From assembly GCA_023715185.1 (NCBI GenBank), contig JAMCAN010000002.1, positions 310,001 to 374,000 on the forward strand: a DNA stretch of 64,000 bases. Direction: 5' to 3'. The notes under the pieces are model-generated. The model was not told where the DNA came from, did not search any database, and worked only from the letters and a program-made list of their open reading frames with translations. The stretch comes from Planococcus sp. MER TA 32b. GTDB lineage: Bacteria; Bacillota; Bacilli; Bacillales_A; Planococcaceae. The position numbers and the translations under genes were made by a program. Below, piece by piece: positions 26,739-35,080 of the stretch (the stretch's first letter is position 1; every line of letters begins with the position of its first letter).

Positions 26739-27956
26739 TTATTGGCGTGAAAGGTAATCATTGTCATAAAGAAAGTCACTGCTGATATCAATGAAGAGAA
26801 AATTGTCTTCAGACAATGGATAGCTGAAAGTACGGACAATATCGCCAGTCTCAATATCTGAATACGTATCAGAGAGGATTCCCTTGGACCATTTATTCAT
26901 GCGCATAATATTTTCGAGGAAAAATGGGCGGAAAGCCCAGTGGGATCCATTGTGTTCTTCTTCGATTTTCCAGCAGCCATCCCGCTTTTGGTAGTTTGAA
27001 GAAATCTGCTGTCCGTTCGCATCGCAGATATACATTCTGAAACTTTCACGCTCAAAGGGGATTGCCACCAGTTTCAGAAAGTCATCTGCCTGACCTGGCC
27101 CGGACCATTTAGGAGCGGTTTTCTTCAAAATTTCTTCACAGGAACTTGAAAACGCGAGGCATTTAGCGAGCAATGATTTTTCCATATCAATGAAGCTTTG
27201 AATGCTTTCCCTTACGTTTATCTGCAGTGAATTATTGGATAGGAGGTTGAAAGAGGGCTTTGCCAAATAATAACCTTGATAATAATGGCCTCCGTGTTTC
27301 CACGCGAATTGAAGCTGATAATCATCTTCGATATGTTCGTAGGACAGTTTAGCTCCTATGCGGCGTGCCAGCAGAGAGAGCGAATAGACGATATCCTGGA
27401 ACACATCCGGTCTGTTGGTGCGTATGACTGTAGTATCGATTTTTAGAATATCCGGTTTTAATTGGCGGATGCGGTCAATATTGGAACTCTTGGCACCGAC
27501 ATGGTCTACCGCTATTTGAATGCCGTAGGTTTTATAGTACATAAGCAGATGGTTTAAAGATTCAAAGTCTTCTTCAAATGCATGTTCTGTGATTTCCAAA
27601 ACTATTCTTTGGAGGGAAAATCCTTTCGCTTCAAATTCCTGAAGCGTGCTGATGAATTCTTCACCGCCATTATGAAGCAATTGCTTGGCGTCCCTGTATA
27701 GAAAAAGCCTGCAGCCGTTGCCGTTATCAAGCATTTCAGCCATTGCCAATTTCAGCAGATGGGTGTCGACTTCAACTTTGAAATCGTCCGGTACATCCGG
27801 ATTTTGGAAGAACTCACCAAGGCTTCGCCATTCATTATTGTACTTGAATCTGCCGCGGACTTCATATCCGATAATAGTATGTTTAACGGCACTGACAATC
27901 GGCTGGAATACCGGTTTTACATTTTGAAGATTCTCTAGAACCAGCAATGGGTCCAT
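26739..27956 (-). CDS. ykuI: EAL-domain protein, YkuI family
   Basis: A 405-residue cytosolic protein with an N-terminal EAL domain (residues about 15-250) and a C-terminal PAS-like YkuI_C domain. The EAL motif reads GYEVRGR, so the Leu is Arg. LEITEH, VDHVGAKSSNIDRI (where active enzymes have DDFGTG-type) and DILKIDTTVI follow. YkuI of Bacillus subtilis binds cyclic di-GMP but little hydrolysis was seen; the degenerate motifs here suggest a similar sensing role. Length and order match YkuI. GGAGGCTAATGAC precedes the ATG. Confidence 0.88.
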   Translation of the reverse strand: MDPLLVLENLQNVKPVFQPIVSAVKHTIIGYEVRGRFKYNNEWRSLGEFFQNPDVPDDFKVEVDTHLLKLAMAEMLDNGNGCRLFLYRDAKQLLHNGGEEFISTLQEFEAKGFSLQRIVLEITEHAFEEDFESLNHLLMYYKTYGIQIAVDHVGAKSSNIDRIRQLKPDILKIDTTVIRTNRPDVFQDIVYSLSLLARRIGAKLSYEHIEDDYQLQFAWKHGGHYYQGYYLAKPSFNLLSNNSLQINVRESIQSFIDMEKSLLAKCLAFSSSCEEILKKTAPKWSGPGQADDFLKLVAIPFERESFRMYICDANGQQISSNYQKRDGCWKIEEEHNGSHWAFRPFFLENIMRMNKWSKGILSDTYSDIETGDIVRTFSYPLSEDNFLFIDISSDFLYDNDYLSRQ

Positions 27957-28002
27957 GTCATTAGCCTCCTTTGGTTCTGAAAGGGCAATATTTGATTTAT
28001 AT

Positions 28003-28164
28003 ATGTTCTATTCTTTTCTCGAATACCTTTTTCCTGCATTAAAGTATTTTGAACCTGTTGACTGGAAACTTTTTGAGACTAAAGAACTTGCAGATGCGCA
28101 CATTAAAAAAGATGAAAAAAATATGAACTGTAAAGCTTGCAAAGCACGGTCGCTTTGCCTATAA
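28003..28164 (+). CDS. Possible small protein, 53 aa
   Basis: This frame, divergent from ykuI, encodes MFYSFLEYLFPALKYFEPVD followed by an alkaline tail with CKACKARSLC. Codon use looks coding-like and a terminator-like hairpin follows. No Shine-Dalgarno site is visible before the ATG, and the frame opens earlier at 27955. It could be a gene, a leader or chance. Confidence 0.3.
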   Translation: MFYSFLEYLFPALKYFEPVDWKLFETKELADAHIKKDEKNMNCKACKARSLCL

Positions 28165-28202
28165 TTTGAAACATTGTGCCAGGAAAGCGATGAGGGTCAT
28201 CC

Positions 28203-28242
28203 CCTTGTGAAAAGTCTGCATGCAACAAGGCGGCTTTTTTGT
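28203..28242 (+). terminator. Weak terminator before yitT
   Basis: CCTTGT...ACAAGG with a 15-base loop, then GCGGCTTTTTTG. It would end any transcript from the small frame upstream. Confidence 0.45.
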
Positions 28243-28287
28243 TGGGCTTGGATTAAAATGATTTTACTATAGGAACGAGGAATTTGT

Positions 28288-29154
28288 ATGGATAAAGTTT
28301 ATAGCGCATTGATTATTTTTTTGGGATCCGTTTTGCTCGGATTCGCTTTTAATATGTTTTTATTGCCGCATGAAATCCTGTCAGGCGGCATTACAGGGAT
28401 AGCGATGATTTTCAGTTTGATGACGCCCGTTAACGCGGGAATCTGGTTGATCATCTTGAACATCCCGATCCTGATACTTGGGTGGATGAAACTCGGCAAG
28501 CTGTTTATCGCCAACAGCATCTACTCGGTAGCGGTCACTTCAATCTCAATGCTTTACATTCCGGTCATGAAAGTGACGGAAGACGCTCTGTTATCTTCCG
28601 TATTCGGCGGTGTGCTTGTCGGTGTCGGAGTCGGTTTCATCATCCGTTTTTACGGATCGACAGGCGGCTTTGATGTTGTCGGACTGCTGTTGACTATGAA
28701 ACGGGATATACCGCTCGGGTTTTTGGTTTTTTCACTCAACAGTATGGTCGTATTTATTTCAGGGTTCATTTTCTCATGGGAACTGGCTATGTATACAATG
28801 GCATCCATTTACATCACGGGACTTGTCGTTGACCGCATCCATACACGCCACATCAAACTCAGCCTTATGGTTGTCACCGGAAAAGGCGACGAAGTTAAGA
28901 AAAAATTGCTTGAAAGTCTTTACCGGGGCATCACAGTTACTGATGGAGAAGGCGCTTATTCGGGAAATAAAGTAAAAGTTCTCTATACAGTTATCTCCCG
29001 GTATGAACTGGCATATGTCCGTCCGCTTATCAAATCGATTGACCCGCACGCATTTGTCAGCATCAACGAGACAATGGAAGTCATGGGCAACTTCCGAAAA
29101 GATGATAATTTCAGGAAGTCACCCGGCATGGCCGGGGAAAGCCGCTCTGTTTAA
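28288..29154 (+). CDS. yitT: YitT family membrane protein
   Basis: A 288-residue protein with five to six N-terminal helices (DUF161 region: FLLPHEILSGGITGIAMI, GSTGGFDVVGLLL) and a soluble C-terminal DUF2179 domain with KVKVLYTVISRYELAYVRPL. YitT members are widespread in Firmicutes; their transport or sensing role is not settled. AACGAGGAATTTGT lies before the ATG. Single-gene unit. Confidence 0.9.
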   Translation: MDKVYSALIIFLGSVLLGFAFNMFLLPHEILSGGITGIAMIFSLMTPVNAGIWLIILNIPILILGWMKLGKLFIANSIYSVAVTSISMLYIPVMKVTEDALLSSVFGGVLVGVGVGFIIRFYGSTGGFDVVGLLLTMKRDIPLGFLVFSLNSMVVFISGFIFSWELAMYTMASIYITGLVVDRIHTRHIKLSLMVVTGKGDEVKKKLLESLYRGITVTDGEGAYSGNKVKVLYTVISRYELAYVRPLIKSIDPHAFVSINETMEVMGNFRKDDNFRKSPGMAGESRSV

Positions 29155-29266
29155 ATACAGCAGCGGTTTTTCTTCATTCGTTTTTAAGGAATGGACAGCA
29201 AATTCCCATGAATCGGCGCAGGTCTAATATGTTGAGTGGCTAATGGTTTGCAGCTGCTCTTATTTA

Positions 29267-29302
29267 CAAAAAAGCCAGGTCAAATTTGACCTGGCTTTTT
29301 AA
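29267..29302. terminator. Bidirectional terminator
   Basis: AAAAAGCCAGGTCAAATTTGACCTGGCTTTTT is a perfect 32-bp inverted repeat between convergent yitT and the GyrI-like gene; given here as its two halves AAAAAGCCAGGTCAAA and complement. Confidence 0.9.
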
Positions 29303-29928
29303 GGCGTGATCTTTTCTATCTGGCAGCGGAGCACAGTTTTTAATTTATGAGGAGCCGTTTTGCGGAAATCATTCAAATAGATTTCCCTGTGTTTTTTGCT
29401 GCGGCGCTGAAAATCATTTTCTTCAAGAAATCGATGCATTTTTTCAAAAGATTCCGGTTCATCGTCATAAGGGCCGATGTGCAGGATCTGTATGGCCATG
29501 CCTTCCTCGATCTCTTCGAACATCACTTCGTTCAATAAATCACTCGGCTTTTTGCGGCCGGCAATTTCAAATGCCTTAAGTATCGTGCCATTGTCGACAA
29601 AATCAGGTTGTCTGATCATCAATGTATACAAGAACTCATTTTTATCGAGGCTTTCCATAGTTCTTCCTTTTTCGGTCAAACTCCAAACCGCTTCAAGCGG
29701 GTATACAGTGTAGTCAAAGTACCCAGGAGGAATGAAACCATTCTTCGGCATCATTCGAATAGCATAGGCCAGTGAATAGAGAACTTCCACGCGCTTAGCA
29801 AAATCTTCGCTATTCGGATTGCCTTTGCCGTGAATGATGAAAAATCGCTGTTTTGGAATATGGACCAGCACCGGGGACGTTTGCGGCAAATACAATTCCT
29901 TTTCAGCTTTTCGCCATTCGTGTTTCAT
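29299..29928 (-). CDS. GyrI-like small-molecule-binding protein
   Basis: A 209-residue cytosolic protein of the GyrI-like/AraC effector-binding superfamily. Features include HIPKQRFFIIHGKGNPN near the start, the GMAIQILHIGPYDDEPESF element typical of this family near residue 150, and EIYLNDFRKTAPHKLKTVLR at the end. These domains bind small molecules; some degrade cyclopropanated compounds. Start at 29928 has AGGAGGCTCCT directly upstream. It follows capA by 13 bases and is probably in its operon, although no functional link is evident. Confidence 0.85.
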   Translation of the reverse strand: MKHEWRKAEKELYLPQTSPVLVHIPKQRFFIIHGKGNPNSEDFAKRVEVLYSLAYAIRMMPKNGFIPPGYFDYTVYPLEAVWSLTEKGRTMESLDKNEFLYTLMIRQPDFVDNGTILKAFEIAGRKKPSDLLNEVMFEEIEEGMAIQILHIGPYDDEPESFEKMHRFLEENDFQRRSKKHREIYLNDFRKTAPHKLKTVLRCQIEKITP

Positions 29929-29941
29929 AGGAGCCTCCTGT

Positions 29942-31081
29942 TCATTCAATAAATTGCAGATCATTGATCCAAGTCGATAAATGGGATTTGACTTCTTCGT
30001 TTAAATCCGGATTGACATTTTTCAACAAGTCGATTTCAAACCAGCTGTAATCCCTGTTTTTAACAAACGTGTTAGTGAAGGATGGATTTTTTATGGTTAT
30101 TTCAGACGAATCCGGACCGATTTTCTTTTCTGCCTCGATTGTGAAAATCGTGCCGATTTGCCTTGGAATCTCATTTTGGCCTGACAGGAAATTGCCCAGC
30201 GAATAAATGACGAAAACTTTCCGGCCATCTGATGTTTCTATCCATGCCGGCGGCTGCAGTACATGCGGATGATGGCCCAGGATAATATCAGCGCCATTCT
30301 CTGCGGCAAACTCGGCTAGGCCGGTTTGGTATTCATTCGGAAGCGGCTGGTATTCATCCCCGAAATGCAGACTCAGTACAACGACTTCGGATTGTTCGTC
30401 CGCTTGCTGCAGATCTGATTTGATCAATTCTTTATCGATCCGGTTCACCAGGTAGTCTTTTCCGCTTGGTGTGGGAATGCCGTTGGTTCCATAAGTATAG
30501 GACAGAAAAGAAAAAGAAATATCATTAACGGTCATGAGCGTTATTTGATCGCGCTCTTCCGCGGAAAGGTAAGAACCGGTTCGCTCCATGCCAAGTTCAT
30601 CCCAATAATTAATGGCATTTTCGATTGCAGGAATGCCCCTGTCAAGTGTATGGTTATTCGCCATTGATACAACATCGACACCGGAGTCTTTCAAAGCGTC
30701 ACCAACTTCAAAAGGGCTGTTGAACGACGGGTAGCTGGACAAACCGATGCCGGCTCCGCCAATAATACTTTCTGAGTTGGCTATGGTTATATCGGATTTT
30801 TCCAGATACGGTTTAACTTTCTCAAAGAGAGGGACAAAATCATATCCGTCATTGGTTTTTGCTGAATCATATACTTTGCTGTGGATCAGAATGTCGCCGA
30901 CTGCCGATAAAGAAGCAGTGCGGGTACGGGAAAAGCCGGGGATTGCCGGTGTCGTTTTCCGCGACTCAAAAAGAGTGTCAGCTGAAACTGGAGCAGCAGG
31001 AATGCCTGTGGCTATACATCCCGCAAGCAGCAATACACTCAGCAGTACAAAAATACAGATAAAACAACGAGTACGCTTCAT
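29942..31081 (-). CDS. CapA-family metallophosphatase-like lipoprotein
   Basis: A 379-residue exported protein of the CapA/PgsA family. A lipoprotein signal (VLLLAGCIATG) is followed by a metallophosphoesterase-like fold with VGDILIHSKVYD, ANSESII, MANNHTLDRG, LSLHFGDEY and GHHPHVLQP. CapA proteins of other Firmicutes are needed for poly-gamma-glutamate capsule attachment or synthesis. No capB/capC genes are here, so this is probably an orphan. Start at 31081 follows GGAGAGTGATATCG. Confidence 0.88.
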   Translation of the reverse strand: MKRTRCFICIFVLLSVLLLAGCIATGIPAAPVSADTLFESRKTTPAIPGFSRTRTASLSAVGDILIHSKVYDSAKTNDGYDFVPLFEKVKPYLEKSDITIANSESIIGGAGIGLSSYPSFNSPFEVGDALKDSGVDVVSMANNHTLDRGIPAIENAINYWDELGMERTGSYLSAEERDQITLMTVNDISFSFLSYTYGTNGIPTPSGKDYLVNRIDKELIKSDLQQADEQSEVVVLSLHFGDEYQPLPNEYQTGLAEFAAENGADIILGHHPHVLQPPAWIETSDGRKVFVIYSLGNFLSGQNEIPRQIGTIFTIEAEKKIGPDSSEITIKNPSFTNTFVKNRDYSWFEIDLLKNVNPDLNEEVKSHLSTWINDLQFIE

Positions 31082-31102
31082 CGATATCACTCTCCAAACC
31101 AC

Positions 31103-31510
31103 AGGATATGGTAATTAAGACACGCTATATTTTCATGGTAAAAATAAGTAATTATAAAGAAGAATAAAATATTATTAAAAGAATGAATTATAAATAAATG
31201 TTTAATAACATAATACAATACGCATGCTTTATTGACTAGTTCTTTTTATTCAAAATTCTTTATATGGATTGTAATTAATAGACAATAATTCCTATATTAT
31301 GGAATGGAAAATATAATCTGTGTGCAGGAGTATCAGTTTTTCGAGATATTATATAAAAACATGGACAACGTTGCCGCTGATTTATGTATAAGAATCTTAA
31401 AATAGAAAGAAATTAGGAGAATTAGTTCCATTTTTTTGAAAATATAGTATACTGGAATTAAATATAGGCAGGGATTTTATTCGTGGAATACGGGCGAAGG
31501 GGTGAAGGGT
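31103..31510. other. AT-rich gap, no gene seen
   Basis: About 400 bases of very AT-rich sequence upstream of capA (-) and the 93-residue gene (+). A TATACT (about 31446-31451) with a weak -35 lies before the plus-strand gene. No open frame over 30 residues with a ribosome site, and no clear RNA structure, was found. Confidence 0.6.
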
Positions 31511-31792
31511 ATGGTGGAATTTATACTGGAGATGGCAGTTGAAGTATCGTCTTATTTTTTCACGCCGAAAAAGCGCTTGGAAAAGAGCATTCGTCTTTTG
31601 AAGGAAGATCAATGGTTCGCTGAGTTGGAAGATGACTTCCGTTATAACCACCTTATCTGGAACAATCGCAAAGTTACGCGATATCTAGGATTGCCTAACA
31701 ATGTCGAAAAGCTTATTAAAGATGATGATGAAAAAGCAAAATTCAAGAAGCTTTTGACTTACGAGCACGTAAAATTTATTACCTCTCCATAG
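31511..31792 (+). CDS. Hypothetical protein, 93 aa
   Basis: A small protein with an acidic-then-basic amphipathic makeup: an N-terminal mostly hydrophobic helix (VEFILEMAVEVSSYFF) followed by charged helices (KKRLEKSIRLLKEDQWFAEL). There is no signal or clear motif. ATG 31511 has AAGGGG eight bases upstream. Between an AT-rich gap and a strong terminator. I do not recognise it. Confidence 0.6.
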   Translation: MVEFILEMAVEVSSYFFTPKKRLEKSIRLLKEDQWFAELEDDFRYNHLIWNNRKVTRYLGLPNNVEKLIKDDDEKAKFKKLLTYEHVKFITSP

Positions 31793-31821
31793 AGTTACAT
31801 ATCTCACCGTTTTTCTGAATG

Positions 31822-31863
31822 CAAAAAATGCCGAAACCTTTCAGGGGTTCCGGCATTTTTTGT
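31822..31863. terminator. Terminator between convergent genes
   Basis: AAAAAATGCCGAAACC and GGTTCCGGCATTTTTT with a 7-base loop; T-runs on both strands. Confidence 0.9.
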
Positions 31864-31910
31864 TTCTTCTATAATATATACAGATGAAGTGTAAATATCA
31901 GCAGCGGCAC

Positions 31911-32828
31911 TTAATCAAACAGGTTCATGCTCAGGTAACGTTCACCTGTATCAGGTGCTATGCACAACACTTTCTTTCCTGGACCCAGCCGCTTGGCAAT
32001 TTCAATTGCCGCATAGATGGTGGCTCCGGCGGACGGGCCGACAAAAATGCCTTCTTCACGAGCAACTCTCCGAAAGATATCAATGGCATCTTCGTCTTCG
32101 ATTGCGAGAATTTCATCGTAGATATCGGTGTTGAGAATATCCGGAATGAAACCGGGACTGGTTCCGACCAATTTATGTTTACCCGGTTTCCCTCCGGACA
32201 GTACAGGCGAACCTTTGGGTTCCACCACAGCGATATAAAGATCCGGCAGTTGTTCTTTCAGGGCTTCGCCTGTTCCGGTAATTGTTCCGCCAGTACCAGC
32301 GGAAGCCACGAATGCGGCCAATTTGCCATCCATTTGCTCCAAAATTTCGATTGCAGTGGTCGTGCGGTGAATATCTGGATTGGACTGGTTTTCAAACTGC
32401 TGGGGAATAAAGCTGTTTGGGATTTCCGCTTTCAATTCCAGCGCCTTTTTTATGGCCCCTGGCATTTTTTCATTGTCCGGCGTCAGTACAACTTCTGCGC
32501 CAAATGCTTTCAATAAGTTGATCCGTTCTTTTGTGGCGTTGTCGGGAAGAACCAAAATAGCCCGGTAACCTTTGGCGGCGGCAACCATAGCAAGGCCGAT
32601 GCCGGTGTTGCCGCTGGTCGGTTCGATAATTGTGGCCCCTTCTCCGATAATGCCTTGTTCTTCTGCGTTCTTGATCATATTATAGGCAGCCCTGTCCTTG
32701 ACACTCTTTGAGGGATTGAACATTTCCAGCTTCACGTAAACGTCGGCGGCGCCGGCGGGGACTATCCGGTTTAATTTAACGACTGGCGTGTTGCCAATCA
32801 GATCAGTAATATTGTCGAATGGTTTCAT
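31911..32828 (-). CDS. cysK: Cysteine synthase (O-acetylserine sulfhydrylase)
   Basis: A pyridoxal-phosphate enzyme that makes cysteine from O-acetylserine and sulfide. 305 residues. NPSKSVKDRAA (PLP lysine), PTSGNTGIGLAMVAAAKG, ASAGTGGTITGTGEAL and FVGPSAGAT are all intact. The ATG at 32828 follows AAAGGTTGTTTACAGTC; the frame runs further to 32873 without a site. A TATACT with GGAATTA a few bases upstream in the promoter zone (about 32880-32900) could be a CymR site, but I cannot confirm this. Single gene. Confidence 0.93.
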   Translation of the reverse strand: MKPFDNITDLIGNTPVVKLNRIVPAGAADVYVKLEMFNPSKSVKDRAAYNMIKNAEEQGIIGEGATIIEPTSGNTGIGLAMVAAAKGYRAILVLPDNATKERINLLKAFGAEVVLTPDNEKMPGAIKKALELKAEIPNSFIPQQFENQSNPDIHRTTTAIEILEQMDGKLAAFVASAGTGGTITGTGEALKEQLPDLYIAVVEPKGSPVLSGGKPGKHKLVGTSPGFIPDILNTDIYDEILAIEDEDAIDIFRRVAREEGIFVGPSAGATIYAAIEIAKRLGPGKKVLCIAPDTGERYLSMNLFD

Positions 32829-33066
32829 GACTGTAAACAACCTTTCTTGTGCATTAGTATAACTTGGATTCATTTAATTGTAGTATACCTGGGTTAATTC
32901 CGACAAATCCTATGGCTTAAAGCGATGATTTAAAATAAAGAGTAGAGGAGGATTAGAAATTAGACCTATAAAAAAAAGAAAAGTTGTGACTTTTGGTTAA
33001 TCAATATACCTTTATTTGTTAATTAATAGTATACTAGATTCAATAAATGAATCGGAGGCGCTTAAT

Positions 33067-34503
33067 ATGATCAATACTCCTGAACTGGTGGATTCCTTGA
33101 TTCTCGACATGGATGCCCTTGAGTTGGCGCAATTAATAAAAGAAAAGAAAATTTCTTCCCGCAAAGCCCTGGAAATTTATATAGAGCATTTGAAGAAAAT
33201 GAACCCAGAGGTGAATTGCCTGGTTGAAAATCGCTTTGAAGATGCTTTGCTTGAAGCTGATAATGTGGATCGCCAGATTGCGAAAGGCGAAACTGGGGGG
33301 TCGCTAATGGGTGTGCCGATCAGTATGAAAGAAGCCTTTGATATCAGCGGCATGAAAACAACTGGCGGATTGCTGGGAAGAAAAGGGAAAAAGATGGACA
33401 CTGACGCGGAAGTGGTGAGCAAACTCCGTAAGGAAGGAGCCATCATTTTAGGGAAAAGCAACACACCTGAATTGTGTTTTTGCCAGGAAACCGACAATAA
33501 ATTGTATGGACGGACTAATAATCCGCGAGATTTGAGACGGACTGCAGGAGGCTCCAGCGGCGGGGAAGCCGCCCTGATTGCAATAGGCGGTGCAGCAGCG
33601 GGGCTTGGCTCTGATATCGGCGGATCTATCCGGTTTCCCAGTCATTTTAATGGCGTAATTGGGTTTAAATCAGGAAAGAGCCAGGTTTCGCAAAACGGAA
33701 GTTTTCCTGAAGTAAAGCAGGAACTTCAGGAAAGGATGCTGGGGATAGGTCCAATAACAAAAAGCGTAAAAGACGCCAGATTGATTTATAATATTATTGC
33801 AAAGAATCCTGCAGTCCATAGAAATATCAACAGCTTTACCATCAATGTGCTTCCGGATTCGAACTACCCGTTGGCTGATCATACCCGGAAATTGCTTGAT
33901 GCCATTTCCCGAAAAGTATCTTCCGAATTTGAAGCGGAAAGGGAAATGCCGCCTTATTTTGGTGATTCAGCAACGGTTTGGCAGGAAATCATGTCAATTG
34001 ACGGAGCGGCGGACGCAAGGAAGGAAGCTTACGGAGGAAACCCGCGGAATTTATACAATTCCTATTTTAAAGAACGGCTCACTGGCAATTCGGAAGTGCA
34101 TCGATACTTGTCATGGGCTTTGATCGGCGCTTCCTTATTCAAACCATCGGATAAACGGTTGGAAAAAATCCAGGAATTTCTGCAGCATGGTGATCAAATT
34201 CTGGAAAATTATCTGAAGGAACGTATTCTGATCATGCCGGTCTACCATAAAACAGCGCCGAAACACGGCATAGTCTACCGTGAAATATTCTCGATCAGGA
34301 AAACCTTCAGGCAATATATGCCGTATGTAGCTTACGCCAATACATGGGGATTGCCTTCTTTGACGATTCCGCTTGGTTCCGATGATAAAGGCTTGCCGAT
34401 CGGAATACAGTTGATCAGCCGAAATGGCAATGAAGAGGCGCTGTTCCAAATGGGAGAATGGCTGGAACAGCGGTTTGAAACATATAAACGTGCTGTCTTA
34501 TAG
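33067..34503 (+). CDS. Amidase-signature family hydrolase
   Basis: A 478-residue amidase (Ser-cis-Ser-Lys triad). GVPISMKEAF holds the Lys, TAGGSSGGEAALIAIGG the Ser-Ser pair and GSDIGGSIRFPSHFNGV the signature core. It hydrolyses amides; it is not linked to gatC/gatB, so is not the Glu-tRNA amidotransferase. The ATG at 33067 is preceded by GGAGG; the frame opens earlier (33016), but without a site. Single gene with its own terminator; substrate unknown. Confidence 0.9.
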   Translation: MINTPELVDSLILDMDALELAQLIKEKKISSRKALEIYIEHLKKMNPEVNCLVENRFEDALLEADNVDRQIAKGETGGSLMGVPISMKEAFDISGMKTTGGLLGRKGKKMDTDAEVVSKLRKEGAIILGKSNTPELCFCQETDNKLYGRTNNPRDLRRTAGGSSGGEAALIAIGGAAAGLGSDIGGSIRFPSHFNGVIGFKSGKSQVSQNGSFPEVKQELQERMLGIGPITKSVKDARLIYNIIAKNPAVHRNINSFTINVLPDSNYPLADHTRKLLDAISRKVSSEFEAEREMPPYFGDSATVWQEIMSIDGAADARKEAYGGNPRNLYNSYFKERLTGNSEVHRYLSWALIGASLFKPSDKRLEKIQEFLQHGDQILENYLKERILIMPVYHKTAPKHGIVYREIFSIRKTFRQYMPYVAYANTWGLPSLTIPLGSDDKGLPIGIQLISRNGNEEALFQMGEWLEQRFETYKRAVL

Positions 34504-34510
34504 AAGAAAC

Positions 34511-34549
34511 TTAAAACCTGTATCCTTTTTCAAGGGATACAGGTTTTAC
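34511..34549 (+). terminator. Rho-independent terminator
   Basis: AAAACCTGTATCC / GGATACAGGTTTT stem and loop followed by ACTGTTTTC. Confidence 0.85.
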
Positions 34550-34641
34550 TGTTTTCAAATATTAGTATATAAATCGAATATAAAAAAGAATCACCGACAG
34601 AAATTACTCTGAAGGTGATTCCGGTGTGATGGATGAAGAAA

Positions 34642-34731
34642 TTAAGTGCTTAAAAACTGAACGAAAGTGTAAACCGCGACGGCCACTAATATAACCGCGC
34701 CAATGAGATAAATTATTAAAGCGTTTTTCAA
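34642..34731 (-). CDS. Small membrane peptide, 29 aa
   Basis: TTG-started frame (M)KNALIIYLIGAVILVAVA followed by VYTFVQFLST, then TAA. AGGAGG lies six bases upstream, an optimal site, and the peptide is one transmembrane helix. It lies alone in the gap between the amidase and subtilisin genes. No known family recognised. Confidence 0.6.
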   Translation of the reverse strand: MKNALIIYLIGAVILVAVAVYTFVQFLST

Positions 34732-35080
34732 GTTTAGCCTCCTGTGTATTACTGCATATAAAATGATGATACTTATGCAGTTTATGTCTTAGGATACATA
34801 AGCGAACTTTATTAATGTAACAAAGTTCCCACTGCAATACGAATAACTCACATTCTGCTTGATTAACGTCTTTTTTCCACAATGCATTGCGTTGAGAACA
34901 ATTTAGTTTTATTTACCTATAAATAAATCCCGATTTTCCATAAAAGACAGAATTCGACGCTTTTTTTCCCAATTACACATTTATATATCTTCTGTTAACG
35001 TTAGATTTGTGGCAGGGGCTGCGGGACGCCGCATCGCCTGGATATTGCCATAAAAACTTACGGGATAAGGAGATTGATTT

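Noticed and set aside
31884..32516. 210-codon plus-strand frame over cysK
   Set aside because: Complement of an intact cysteine synthase; composition is that of a shadow frame.
32829..32910. CymR site before cysK
   Set aside because: Only GGAATTA next to a TATACT is seen; too little of the consensus is present to call it.
34604..34882. 92-codon minus-strand frame
   Set aside because: It overlaps the small TTG-started membrane peptide in another frame, which has the real ribosome site; the long frame has none.
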